This document shows positions 54,164 to 64,000 of a DNA stretch of 64,000 bases, in pieces. Below the pieces are notes generated by a model that saw nothing but the letters and a program-made list of their open reading frames with translations, was not told where the DNA came from and searched no databases. The stretch is taken from the NCBI RefSeq assembly GCF_003589595.1, contig NW_020653766.1, positions 922,688-986,687 of the forward strand, in the 5' to 3' direction. The translations under genes were made by a program, and so were the position numbers. How positions within the stretch are numbered: position 1 is the stretch's first letter; each line of letters opens with the position of its first letter. This DNA is from Hyposmocoma kahamanoa (taxonomy: Eukaryota > Arthropoda > Insecta > Lepidoptera > Cosmopterigidae).

Positions 54164-54352
54164 CAGAGGTGGGCAGTGGGTTAAACCCCGATCAACCCGC
54201 CCGGGTATTACGGTTAATACCCGGGTTTTTAGCCATTTCTGCCCAAAATCGTGGGCAGAAACGGCAAATACGGAATTTGGTACATACTTATTACATATTT
54301 CGTTGTAAAAAAAACATTTTTACAACGAAATATGTAATAAGTATGTACCAAA
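54164..54352. repeat. hAT-like end followed by three consecutive hairpins
   Basis: CAGAGGTGGGCA (54164-54175) resembles the typical hAT terminus. Next come CCCGGGTATT / AATACCCGGG (54200-54225). Then a 14-bp stem with one mismatch around TTTCTGCCCA (54232-54265). Then a perfect 36-bp stem with a 5-nt loop (54276-54311 and 54317-54352). No matching second hAT end is seen downstream. Confidence 0.75.
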
Positions 54353-54769
54353 CCAACGAGGCAACTCCACACAATATCCATTAAATTTTGAATCTAAAAT
54401 TTTAAATTACGAATCGATTTTTATGAAAATTGTTACAAGTTCATGGGACCTAACGGTTTTTAATATCGATTTATTTCAATGCTGTTTTCAAGCGAATCGA
54501 TTCAATAGAAAGGCAAATCGAAACGTCTAGATCCGAAAGTAATAAATTTTGTTATTAGTGATATCAATCAATTTGAATAAAACTCGATTTATAATGCATA
54601 CCAACCAATTTGAAGCTCAAGAGCTTCAAATGCAGAGCCAGGAGATTTATTGGCGACGATAAGCTCGAATCTAAATTTTATAGTTGAGCCCACCGCGCAC
54701 CGGCGTGAAGTATATATTTCGGTGAGTGTGTCCATCCCGCCCCTTTCACCATCAGACATCCAGACTTGC

Positions 54770-54890
54770 GGCGGGATATCATCCTTACTTGGTCGATATT
54801 CCCTTCAGGCGAAGGCGGAAGGCGTCACCCCGAGTGTCTTTAACGTGCAACTGAATAGGCATCTTCTGGACGAGCTCGTTCAATCATAGA
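54770..54890 (+). pseudogene. Possible LINE pol C-terminus
   Basis: The frame ends AEGVTPSVFN and LNRHLLDEL, similar in style to LINE ORF2 ends (TPxxFNxxVNxxL). The upstream part is not recognisable. Confidence 0.35.
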
Positions 54891-55423
54891 TCCTATCTTT
54901 GCTCCAGGGCTTGGTAGTGATCAAGAGCAAGTCTATTTAATTAAAAAAAAAACAAAAAACAAAACGTTAGGTACATTAGACAAACAAAATTGTAAATAGT
55001 TTTTGGCCTCAATTGTGAGCGTTAATCTGGTTACAACCTTTATTTTCTTCTTTTATCATCTCTTAAATCTTGTGGACCGAACCTCTCAGGCTAGGCAACA
55101 ATATTATTTCCTCAAAGGTTAGATAAACATACTCCGCCTTTTCTCTCATGGAAGATACATACTTGAGTGCTGGAAGTGAGCGAGTAGTCACGTCACGCTA
55201 AAGCTGTTTTACCGCAAAAGTTAAAAAAACATCGAGTGTTATTCGATCGACAAGGTTATAATAGCAAACTCGTGGAGCTTAAATCCTCCCCTGCGGTACG
55301 GGCTGAAAGTTATTTCCTTGTTTACAATAACCTACTTTTCGCCCTAACAAAACATAGCACTATTTTGTGACATCACATGTTGTATAGTGAAATGATCAAA
55401 CTGTGACAACAAATTGAATAATC

Positions 55424-55866
55424 TCAGTACAGAGTACTAAAAAAATCGACCTAAAACGTACATGGAATTATGTCTATTTGCTAAGTTTTATTGAAATATC
55501 CTTAAATTCGCCACTATACAGGACTTGACACTGGAGATAATAAAAATCGGTTCTCACTACTCAAAGAATATTGAGAGAAAAACGCCTTGAATTGGAGAAA
55601 TAGCAAAACCAACCATTAAAATAATTTATTCTTAAGAAAATTTAGGCGCTATTTGTAAAAATGAATCTTCATGCGTACAATAACCCTTAGAGGTGGATGA
55701 TTTTCTTTAAAATGAAATGGGACCACTATGAAAGTACCCCCTTTCCAACAAAAAAAGAAACATGAAAATCGGTTCACAAATACCGGAGTTATCGCGTAAC
55801 ATACATACAAAAAAAAACAAAACACAGTCGAATTGAGAACCTCCTCCTTTTTTGAAGTCGGTTAGA
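55424..55866 (-). repeat. Repeat family P, near full length
   Basis: Same extent as the copy at 49738-50193. It keeps ATAATCTCAGTACAGAGTAC, GGTGGATGATTTTC, ACCGGAGTTATCGCGTAAC and GAAGTCGGTTAGAAA. Confidence 0.8.
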
Positions 55867-55894
55867 AATAAGTGCGCATTTCACTTTTATTTCA

Positions 55895-56165
55895 CCTGAA
55901 GGAAAGTGACGATGATGTCGAAGATGTTGCATGCACATCTAAATAATTCCTAATCACTCTCGCCTTGAAAAGGACCAAGATGTACCGTTCGGGGAACAAG
56001 TCTGCAGGGAATGCCACTCCATAGCCGTTCGCCACGTAAATGTGGAAACGAAACTCTTCGCGCGAATTCTTGGAATGTCCACGACGTAGAGGTGGAACCC
56101 CAGCCTACGTCTAATACCTCGATGATGGAAAGGGTTACGCAGAATTAAGTTGTGCATTTCCATCG
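55895..56165 (-). pseudogene. LINE pol C-terminal fragment, frameshifted
   Basis: Minus strand: MHNLILRNPFHHRGIRRRLG and RTAMEWHSL, then the frame shifts. A remnant of similar wording may lie near 33520-33610. Confidence 0.6.
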
Positions 56166-56204
56166 CACACTCTCCGGAAATACGTCAATGGTTTTTTTAT
56201 CATA

Positions 56205-56470
56205 ACAAGCTACAGGACGAGCAAGTCCTGTGCTTGGTGATAAATGACATGCTTATCCATGGCAATGGCAGTGCTACCTGGGCTTTAAAGCAAGGGGCCT
56301 GAGACATAAATTGTAATTTCATTAGCACCCTTACCCTTCAAACAAAAAATAATTTTCACATTACTTCTTGGCATCAGAAATAGAAAAAGAAGAAAAAAGA
56401 AAAGACGAGTGGCTCTGCAACTGTTACGGTCCCGCATCCGACCCCGTCACTTGGTGTCATAAAAAAGAAT
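56205..56470 (-). mobile_element. SINE-like family B, rearranged
   Basis: An inverted copy (GGACGAGCAAGTCCTG to CATTACTTCTTGGCATCAG) is followed at about 56406 by a plus-oriented 3' end (GGCTCTGCAACTGTTACGG, CCGTCACTTGGTGTCATAAA). Confidence 0.65.
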
Positions 56471-57344
56471 ACAGAAGTTACCGTTTTAAAGGTAAATAAA
56501 GTCCAAATTTCTGTAATCAAACTACAAAATCTAAGTCTAAACGCAATAAATTTGGTGGGGTAACGGACAAAAGGTTCAGCGATAGCTGTACCGTAAATGT
56601 ACCTCGGCACCTTTGTGCCCAAAGTAGTTTCTCGTGTAGTTTAGATTTTCTGTACCGTGTTACATGTTATTGGTACGTGTTTAGAATAGGTAGCAGTGGT
56701 AAACCGGATTGTTTCTCAATTGAAAGGTAGACCGTTCGTTCCCAGTGGTGGCATGTACTTATTGACTTTAATTTCTAAGTTATGTGTTACATATTTGTAA
56801 ATATTTATTAAACGGAAGAAAATACAACGGAAGTGCCTTCAGCCTCGGTTACTACCAGAACCGAATGATGAACTTGACGGTTAATATAATTTTAACTCTA
56901 CCCTGTTGGTATGTTTTGATATTCATATTAAAATTTCAATCATCGTGCTGCCATCTAGCGGTCAGTGACTGAACGACAACGAACGATCATCGACTACGAA
57001 TAGCGTGGAAAATTCGAGATGTTTACTTAGTTTTTCAAACAAAGAAGCGACTAAGTTGCAGCGTTATAAGATTTACTTTCGTTTCTTGTAACAAAAATAT
57101 ATTACGATAAATAGAAAGTTGAAAATTTATTAAAAATAAATAAAATAAACACCACCATGGATAATATTACAGGAACGACTAAATAAGGCACTTTTCTACG
57201 ATTTTCAAGGTTTCGTGCGATATAATTGACTGAGCTCAAGTATGTGGAACTCCGCGTACTGTTGGCACACGTGACACGTCCACTAAATGTCACACGTGTC
57301 ACGTCTACTTCTACTGTATTTATTCATTGTTCTGTGATTTAGTA

Positions 57345-57480
57345 GCATTACCTCTCGCTAAGAAGGAAACCATCGTGATGAAACCTGCGTGTCGAATAAG
57401 GGTAACAGCCCTTAGAAAACATGTGACATCCCCAACCCGAATTGGATCAGCATGGCTGACTCCTTTTAGAGGAAAGTCAT
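57345..57480 (+). mobile_element. RTE-like 3' remnant
   Basis: ACCTCTCGCTAAGAAGG, CATCGTGATGAAACCTGCG and CCAACCCGAATTGGATCAGC are typical. A shorter relative lies near 33655-33735. Confidence 0.5.
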
Positions 57481-57691
57481 GACCGTTATTTCATGTCTTG
57501 GCAAAAACAATGTGTTTAAAACTGCTTGTTTTTTTTCTTTTTTTGGTACTGTTTTTTTCATTAGAAAAGGCAAAGGCACTAATGCGCCATACAGCCAAGA
57601 CTGAGAGTAGTTTCTTTCTTGTATTCCATTACAAAAATGAAAAGCCTTCGATAGTGCTTCTTACGAAATAATATAAAATTGGATAACATTC

Positions 57692-58012
57692 TTAATTTTT
57701 CAGGAGATCTGGTAAAGAAAGCGGGATGTTTTCAGGGGTTTTGTATAGTTCAAGGAGGTTATCGATGAGAATTATTCTAGCGATAGAAAAATGTGGGAAA
57801 TCGAAAAATATATGATGCAAGGATTGGTTGGAGTAGTTACAGTGAGCGCACGACGGCGAGGAGATCATATGCATTCTATGCAGGTGTTCATTGAAACGTC
57901 CATGACCAAGACGTAATCTACAAATAGTTGTATAGAACTTTCTATGAATATATCTTCTTTTTACAGCCATACCATGATACCAAATGCCTTTTGTTAACCT
58001 ATTCATAACTGT
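57692..58012 (-). pseudogene. LINE pol C-terminal fragment
   Basis: 104-codon frame with RLRLGHGRFNEHLHRMHM, SPSCAHCNYS and LHHIFFDFPHF. The R-L-R-x-G-H-G motif followed by C-x2-C...H is the region after RNase H in I/R1/Jockey-type elements. A family Q unit is inserted at its 5' end. Confidence 0.75.
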
Positions 58013-58119
58013 ACCACCTCAGTCAACCGTGATCATGGGACCTGTAAAGGGTCCGAAACGTCGGATTGTTTGAAAAAACAAATATACGAGATTTAAATCC
58101 GGAAAAATAGTTTCATTTC
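58013..58119 (+). mobile_element. Family Q unit, 107 bp, 15-bp target duplication
   Basis: Flanked by CCTATTCATAACTGT at 57998-58012 and 58120-58134. It contains CAACCGTGATCATGGGACC, TGTAAA, GGGTCCGAAACGTCGG, a T/A-rich run, then GATTTAAATCCGG and AAAATAGTTTC. The stem GGACC/GGTCC immediately precedes GAAAC. No ORF. Confidence 0.8.
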
Positions 58120-58134
58120 CTATTCATAACTGTT

Positions 58135-58440
58135 GAAGTGTCATTCAGAGCTTTACATCGCAAAGATCTTAGGGTCGTGTTCTAGAACTCTATTCAATGC
58201 TCAAGTCAGGATTACACTGGCAACACAAGCACTGGAAATACGACCCTGATGGCAGGTACTTGAGTATGATTTCGAGTGCTTTAAACCATACTCAAATCCT
58301 GACTTGAGCATTGAGTAGAGTTCTAGAATACGACCCTTAGAGGCACTGCCACTGCGTCCGTCAACTTGAGACATAAAGTGACAAATAACTGTAATTTCAC
58401 TAGCACTATTAACCTTGTATACGGGAACGCAGTACTACTC
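58135..58440 (-). mobile_element. SINE-like family B with a nested MITE
   Basis: GTCATTCAGAGCTTTACATCG...AAGATC, interruption, GAGGCACTGCCACTGCG...GGGAACGCAGTA. Once the insert and one TTA are removed it matches other copies. Confidence 0.8.
58172..58336. mobile_element. PIF/Harbinger-type MITE, 165 bp
   Basis: TTA at 58169-58171 and 58337-58339. TIR of about 43 bp with few mismatches: GGGTCGTGTTCTAGAACTC at left, complement of GGGTCGTATTCTAGAACTC at right, then TCAATGCTCAAGTCAGGATT. Non-coding. Confidence 0.85.
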
Positions 58441-58486
58441 AGATATATATAGTCCCACTGCTAGGCACAGGCCTTCTCTCACAATG

Positions 58487-58680
58487 ACGACGTCGGTGGC
58501 TTAACGGTATATACTAAGGACGCTGGACGAGGAGGTCCCGGGTTCGATTCCTGTCCAATTTGGGACATGAACTTTTCTAAATTTAGTTCTGGGTAGTGCC
58601 CTCGAGTAAATTCCGTTACTATGGAACTAGTATAAGAAATTCCTTAGTTTGAGACCTGGTAATTGATGTGGTTGTCTCGC
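58487..58680 (+). mobile_element. tRNA-derived SINE family C, best copy
   Basis: Head GTCGGTGGCTTAACGGTATA (A box), CCCGGGTTCGATTCCTG (B box), then GAACTTTTCTAAATTTAG, CCTTAGTTTGAGACCTGG and GTGGTTGTCTCGC. Confidence 0.85.
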
Positions 58681-58814
58681 TCATTGCAAATTAAGTTTCG
58701 CACATAAATCCTCTGCTTGAAAGATGTCAGACCAGCTGCCACGGCTACAAAATTATTATAGCTTTCGAGGGCGACTCGCTCTTCCACGTTTTTCCCAGAT
58801 CAATAATGATATAA

Positions 58815-59160
58815 ATTTTTTTGTAATTATTAATACAGAGATCGAAAACTAACAAAAAATTCCCCCTTAATCCGGCCGGATTCGAACCGACGCCTTCTAG
58901 CATACCGGACCTCACGATTTTTTCTATGTGCTTGCGTCGTATCTTTGTATTTGGTTTGACTATGATATTTCCTCATCCAGTTAGATATCTTTACAGCAAC
59001 CAGCCCCGGCTAGGGACGTCCCTATTTATTGTATTTAATTTTTTATTGAATTGATATTCAATCATTACTCCACTAGTTTGTTATAATTATTAATACAAAG
59101 ACCGAACACTCAGAAAAAATTCCTTCGATCCGGCCGGATTCGAGCCGACGTCTTCTAGCA
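58815..59160 (-). mobile_element. SINE family E, two tandem copies
   Basis: B-box complements GGCCGGATTCGAACCGACG (about 58870) and GGCCGGATTCGAGCCGACG (about 59140) mark two copies in the same orientation. The second has the uninterrupted ACTCCACTAGTTTGTTATAA target that a MITE hit in the copy at 29 kb. Confidence 0.7.
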
Positions 59161-59167
59161 TATTAAT

Positions 59168-59435
59168 TTTTTTTCTTTTTTTTATAACATCTATTAACGG
59201 GTCGAACAAATCGTGCGCCTGATGGTAAACTACACGCCTGTCTGATTTGAGGGGCACGCCCCCTGCGCCCGTTACCCAGAGACATAAGTTGACAAGTCCC
59301 ATGTGCCTGTAATTTCACCAGTATTCTTACCCTTCAAAACCGTAATGCTCTGCATTACCGCTTGGCGGCAGAAATAGGTAAGGTGGCAGTACCCTGGACG
59401 AACTGTTTCACAAGGAGCTGTTCTGCTCCTAAAAT
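59168..59435 (-). mobile_element. SINE-like family B
   Basis: Long copy: T-run tail complement, CGTGCGCCTGATGGTAAAC, CCCTGCGCCCGTTACCC, GCTTGGCGGCAGAAATAGG, ending CACAAGGAGCTG. A deletion removes the GAGCTTTAAATCGC part. Confidence 0.8.
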
Positions 59436-59799
59436 GTTAACTTTAATTTGATATTTGTTTCTAATGACAACCCTGAATTACATAAATAAAAACATAGATT
59501 ATAATACCTTACGAACGAACAACAATGCAGAAGCCGACGGAATCGACTTTACTGTAATGAACAGGCAATTAAACTGGAGCTGAATGAACTTCTAAAGGCG
59601 TTCATATCATCTTTGTTTGGATATAATACGCGTAATTTGGTTTTAACGCTTCAAGGGCGGTTACCAGGGATGTACTTGGGAATAATAACAGGGGCCACTA
59701 AAAGAATAACTGATTTGTGTGTAACGATTTTTGAAACATATTCAATTAGAGAATTGTTTTTGTTGAAACTATTGTTACTAAACTATGTTAAATATTTAT

Positions 59800-59851
59800 A
59801 AATATTTGTTATTTTACTAAACTATGTTTAGTAAAATACTTAACAAATATT
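59800..59851. repeat. AT-rich hairpin
   Basis: ATTTTACTAAAC / GTTTAGTAAAAT with a TAT loop, extended by AAATATTTGTTA / TTAACAAATATT with small bulges. Confidence 0.7.
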
Positions 59852-60061
59852 AGGTATGTAAAAGCAAGTACCGCCGTAGGAGCAAATTACTGTCACATGG
59901 ACCTGGATATCGAAGTCTGTATTTGGTTTTCTTGATTATCATCCTCATGAACCTATCGCAGTCCATTTCTACCGGACCTCAATTGGTCGCATCCATCTGC
60001 TGTCAGCAGCTTTTCGCAGATTTTGACTTTCTTACCATTGATAAATAATTATAGTCAATTT

Positions 60062-60122
60062 CCATGCTCTGGTACTCATAGTCGAAATTACCTTGTTTGA
60101 GACCAGGTAATTGGTGCTTGTG
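60062..60122 (+). mobile_element. SINE family C, 3' fragment
   Basis: CTCTGGTACTCATAGTCG, CCTTGTTTGAGACCAGGTAA and TTGGTGCTTGTGG. Confidence 0.5.
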
Positions 60123-60371
60123 GGTACTTAATTTTTTTAGTCTTTATTTTGTCAGCCTTATGGCTGGTTTGATAGTTCAAACCATTTACGGACTGAAATC
60201 AAATAAATGCGATATGGCGTATATCAAATTGTGTTGAGGGTCTGTTGTGATGAGAGCTTCTATCTGCATCCACTTTCTGATAATTTGTTATTATTATTTC
60301 GGATATCTGTTTTAGGTTCTCGCCTCTCGCATGCCTAAAAGATTAATTTTAAAGTTTCATTTGGCAGAGAC

Positions 60372-60500
60372 GGTATTGCCCGCCGTGGCACAGTTGGTTG
60401 GGGTTAGGGACTCAGGTTCAAGACCCGGCGAACAATACAAACCATATCTTACAGGACCGCTTTCTGCATTTGTGCTGGACGCGACACGCTACAGAAATCT
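60372..60500 (+). mobile_element. tRNA-derived SINE family D
   Basis: GCCGTGGCACAGTTGGTTGG (A-box-like) and CAGGTTCAAGACCCGG (B box), then an unrelated body with GGACCGCTTTCTGCATTTG. Only one copy was seen here. Confidence 0.5.
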
Positions 60501-60591
60501 TGTAGCAATAAAGTTTTACGAATATATTTGACGCTTTTTACGATTCCTCTTGCTTTGATTTGACGTTCTGAATCTGTAGTGATAAAGTTAA

Positions 60592-60793
60592 AGTTTTGAA
60601 GGGTAAGGGTGCTAATTACAGGTACATGAGATTTCTCAACTTATGTCTCAGAGTGACGGGCGCAGTGGCTGTGCGCCTCAGATCTTTGAGATTTAAAGCT
60701 CTAAGTGTCACTGCAACTGTTATGGACAGGCGTGTGGCTTACCATCTGGCGTACGACATGTTCGTCCCGTCACTTGAAATTATTATAAAAAAA
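60592..60793 (+). mobile_element. SINE-like family B, 3' two-thirds
   Basis: TTTTGAAGGGTAAGGGTGC, GTCTCAGAGTGACGGGCGCA, TAAAGCTCTAAGTGTCACTG, GGACAGGCGTGTGGCTTACC and ATTATTATAAAAAAAAA. Confidence 0.85.
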
Positions 60794-60954
60794 AACCAAC
60801 CGCCTCAGGCTGCTAGCGAGACTGACTGGAATTAACCCGTTTGCGGACAAAACAATTAGGATTTTTTTCAGTGAAGGCCACATCCCACGTGATCTCGTGC
60901 GTCAGATCGAGATACTTTCAACATTAGTTATTATTTTGGACATTCCCATCAATA

Positions 60955-61180
60955 AATAAATAAATAAATAAATAACGCACACACTCAACATAGCCCCGCA
61001 CTAGGGAAAACCTGTGTCGCGGGTGCCATGGACACACACATAGACAACCACAAATTACATCCAAACTCACGAGAGAAATAATTGTAGGCCATACAACTAT
61101 TTCTCCCGGCCCGGGAATCGAACCTGGGACCTCTGCGTGGCAGTCAGCGGCATGGTAACCGTTAGGCCACGGAGGCAGTT
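60955..61180 (-). mobile_element. tRNA-derived SINE family A, full copy
   Basis: (AAAT)n tail, CACACTCAACATAGCCCCGC, GTGTCGCGGGTGCCATGG, GGCCCGGGAATCGAACCTGG (B box complement) and CATGGTAACCGTTAGGCCAC (A box complement). Confidence 0.9.
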
Positions 61181-61539
61181 TTGATGTGTTTAATATACCC
61201 AATTTGTATGAAAAATCTTTATTTTTTTAAATTTAACCAACTTCTGCTGTCCCGTTTTTTTGCTTTCCACACAATGAAATCATCCTTACAAAATGCTGAA
61301 CGTAATAGAATTAAAAAAATAGTCAATTTGATTTATTTTGCATGAAAAACATTTCATGAAAATTGACCACCTTCTGCTGTCTCGATTTTTTTCGTCCCAT
61401 ACATGAAATACAAAAAAATTGTGTCGACCAGCAGTAAAAAAAATTTTGATCAATTTTATTCACTTTTATGGACAATTCACGCTTAACCAAAAAAATTACT
61501 ATGCCAAAATTGTTTTCACAAAAAAAGCCTTAATGGTTC

Positions 61540-61890
61540 TTAAGACAGTTTCTTTTTATCGTCTATGGTTTCAGATTTCCCCATACTGTCCCATTTAAAG
61601 AAACACTCTGTATATAACCTGTTAAAACATAACCTGATTACATTCATACCACGTCGAAGCTTCGCTTTTGCAAAGTTTGCGAATATTTTTCTAATTAAAA
61701 AATCATTATGCCATTTAATCTGTAGCCAGAAAATGGATACGTGCCTAGGATTTTTAACATTGAACAAGATCATTACATTGTTAGATATGTAACTCTCTGG
61801 CGTACTTTGAGCGTTCAAAAAAAATACAAATGACGTCGACCCTTCTAGCATTTCTTTTGTGAAGATGTACTTATGCCTTTGAAGAACCAT
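61540..61890 (-). CDS. Unrecognised 116-codon ORF
   Basis: Minus-strand frame with an AUG start and aromatic, basic composition (starts MVLQRHKYIFTKEMLEG; includes KIFANFAKAKLRRGMN). No motif is familiar. Two CTTCTGCTGTC blocks at 61242 and 61370 lie beyond its C-terminal end, so it may belong to an unknown repeat. Confidence 0.2.
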   Translation of the reverse strand: MVLQRHKYIFTKEMLEGSTSFVFFLNAQSTPESYISNNVMILFNVKNPRHVSIFWLQIKWHNDFLIRKIFANFAKAKLRRGMNVIRLCFNRLYTECFFKWDSMGKSETIDDKKKLS

Positions 61891-62091
61891 CTGGACTTGA
61901 GAGTCATAGAAAGCAACTAAAGTAGTTTAGATATGAGATTTTGCATGAATACGTTTTTCCTTTTTTAATATTCAATTTATGTCGCTAGAGCGTACCTTTT
62001 TTGATACTTCGGATTTTTATTATCTTTTTTATATTTTATTCTATCAATCACAAGCGATATCTCTGTCGATAAAAAATAAAAAAATAGTTTA

Positions 62092-62140
62092 GTAGTAGAG
62101 ATAGTTTCGTAGAGGTAGTCTCTACGAAAACTACCTCTAC
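62092..62140. repeat. Imperfect hairpin
   Basis: GTAGAGATAGTTTCGTAGAG and the complement of GTAGAGGTAGTTTTCGTAGAG are separated by 3 nt. Confidence 0.7.
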
Positions 62141-62164
62141 GTAATAATTTTTTTATAATACAAA

Positions 62165-62300
62165 GTGGCGGGTCGAACAAGTTGTGCGTCTGGTGGTATG
62201 CGCCTATCCATATCAGTTGTAGTGAAATTCTGAGGCTTAAATCGCAAAGATCTTATGGGCACAGCCACTGCGCCCGTCACCCTGAGTCATAAGGTGAATC
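62165..62300 (-). mobile_element. SINE-like family B, 3' part
   Basis: GTGGCGGGTCGAACAAGTTG, GCGTCTGGTGGTATGCG, TAAATCGCAAAGATCTTATG and CACTGCGCCCGTCACCC. Confidence 0.75.
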
Positions 62301-62989
62301 TCAAATTAGAAAGCTGAAATACTACAGCGCCAACAACTATCCTGTGTGTACTTCTCCGTATTTATTGTAATAAACATAATATATCTAACAATGGGGGGAG
62401 TTCCATTCGGTGCTGTGGGAAAAACAGCAAAACATCTAATTATAAAACAAACAGAATCACATTTCAGAGGTAGTTAAATATTAAATATGTAACTTTTCAA
62501 TCTTCGTCCAATTATAACGAAGCTCTAGTTAAACTGGTTAATTTGAAGTGAAACAATTGACGACACTCATCAATTGTTTCGAAATCGGGCTGACCAATCG
62601 GAGCGCAGTTGTCACCGTAATGCTTTGGCAGAATGTTTTTCAAACGAATTAAATGACATTTCGTCTCTATTTCTGGTTATATACTCGACGTGTGGCCTAT
62701 ATCCAACAGTAATGGAAAATTTACTGTTTTTCATAAAGGAAACTAATACTTACCTACATATGCTTAAGGTTCTCACATATTACTGAAGACAGTTTCGTTT
62801 GCGAATGTCTGGTCTCTATACTAGAATTAACCTGTGTTATAGAGCAGCAGGCTCTCACCCTTACACCTCTAGAGCGGGCGTAAGAAATATAGGCATGGGA
62901 TAATGAGATGGGTGTACTTAATTACGTTAGTAGATAAAGATTTTCAGAATATTTTATTCCGCAAACATGGAAATTTTGTGTATTGTTAA

Positions 62990-63217
62990 CATTGACTTAC
63001 AATTATATGGACGTCGGGTCCGCGCTAAAAAGTGTCCGCACTTGTAAGGCGCTAAAATCGTATACAGAGCGCCAAACTCCGCTTTAGTCTTTATTTGTTC
63101 GACTGACAGCGCGATACTGCGATGACATTACAATTTAAATTTCGAATAGGTTGACTTGGGACATTTTTTTCGTGGTTTTTGTATTAGACCCGTCGTCCAT
63201 TTATTTGTAAGTCAATG
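62990..63217 (+). mobile_element. hAT-type MITE 'H', copy 4
   Basis: 228 bp flanked by ATTGTTAA (62982-62989 and 63218-63225). Same orientation and length as the copy at 53022, with two visible differences. Confidence 0.9.
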
Positions 63218-63424
63218 ATTGTTAAAGAAAGAAAAGTGTTCATTACACAAGCACAGACACGCATTTAAATAAAACAACAACAATAATAATAAAAATTAAA
63301 AAATTATCTTAAAGGCCTTGGGAGAGGCGAGGGTCTAATAATTAAATTAAAAAAATAAAATAAAGATAACAATAATAATAGTATAAAAAATAAAATAATT
63401 GATATAATTATACAGTATCTAATT

Positions 63425-63560
63425 CACCGTTATGCATGTCGCAACTGGTGCAATCGGGACTTGCTCAGCTTTAGCCACAAATGGCTTTTTTAAGCCATTT
63501 CGTGGTGCTGGTTTTCAGCAAGCCCGGGGTGAGAGAGCCGCTGACAACAATAAATAAATA
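63425..63560 (+). mobile_element. LINE/SINE 3' end
   Basis: GTCGCAACTGGTGCAATCGG, TTAGCCACAAATGGC / GCCATTTCGTGG (a small stem) and CAGCAAGCCCGGGGTGAGAG, then an (AATA)n tail. Confidence 0.5.
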
Positions 63561-64000
63561 AACAGATCAGAATGTGATATGATATATTTTATATGACACG
63601 TGTTACCCTTAAACCCGATCTCATTAGATTATTTTGGTATAGCGATATCGCGTTTCTGAGCAATCATGATTATAATTGATGATTGTCACTAATTACACCT
63701 CTGTGACAGTCTGTCACAGCTGTCACTGTCACTTGACAAGGGTAATACTAAATAGAAGTGCACGTCGCACTTGTGACGTTTGTTGTTGATGATAAATTAT
63801 GGATTGCTCATTTGAATGACTTAACGGCACAAAATTAAAGAGAAGGTGGAAGAAGGAGAGGAGAGGAAGCCTATAAAGGGTCAAAATATTGATGATGATG
63901 GTTATCTTCCGAAAGATTGAGAAAAGTATGCTTATCACTGAGAAGTTTTTAAAAATAGATAGTATATAAATGTCACTTTAGAAACTTTCAAATACTAATT

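Noticed and set aside
54164..54900. Complete hAT element
   Set aside because: Only one hAT-like end was found; no inverted partner or 8-bp duplication could be located downstream.
63700..63736. GTGACAGTCTGTCAC palindrome and repeated TGTCAC as an operator
   Set aside because: Short and unsupported by any neighbouring gene; could be chance.

Overview
The window looks like AT-rich, repeat-dense nuclear DNA from an insect, most probably a moth or butterfly (Lepidoptera). Several things point there: a dominant SINE-like family resembling the abundant Metulj-type lepidopteran SINE (name from memory), tRNA-derived SINEs with (ATT)n tails, RTE-like 3' ends, Jockey/CR1-type LINE tails, Penelope-like remnants, and an intact piggyBac-like transposon at a TTAA site. 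There is no operon structure, CRISPR array, rRNA or ordinary tRNA gene. Nearly everything that can be recognised is transposon-derived. Host coding sequence is sparse.

Layout. 1-4 kb: two nearly identical 3' copies of one LINE family, a fold-back repeat and further LINE debris. 4-6.7 kb: a cluster of five identical 14-mers, a 145-bp tandem duplication and a SINE. 6.9-9.7 kb: a complete piggyBac-like element with an uninterrupted 571-codon transposase. 10.5-11.2 kb: possible minus-strand exons of an unknown transcript. 12.9-15.9 kb: two exons of a Boule/DAZ-type RNA-binding protein gene on the plus strand, whose intron holds a 90-bp-arm hairpin. 16-28 kb: scattered SINEs, a possible unknown minus-strand exon (17.2 kb), a Penelope-like C-terminus, two TIR elements and LINE tails. 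28-41 kb: more LINE/SINE copies and a set of short TIR elements (MITEs) of hAT and PIF/Harbinger type. 41-64 kb: the same families again, with several nested insertions that give a relative order of events.

The best-supported unusual content is in the small elements. One hAT-type MITE family has four copies, each with its own perfect 8-bp target duplication; two copies are about 99% identical and a third is reduced to a 23-bp stub. A 107-bp unit with a 15-bp target duplication has a GAAAC-plus-stem arrangement that loosely recalls hammerhead motifs of Penelope-like elements. One 90-bp and one 36-bp inverted repeat have tiny loops. I did not find a convincing new multi-gene system. The window is best read as a transposon graveyard with a few recently active families around one recognisable host gene. 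All similarities come from reading the sequence; no database search was run.
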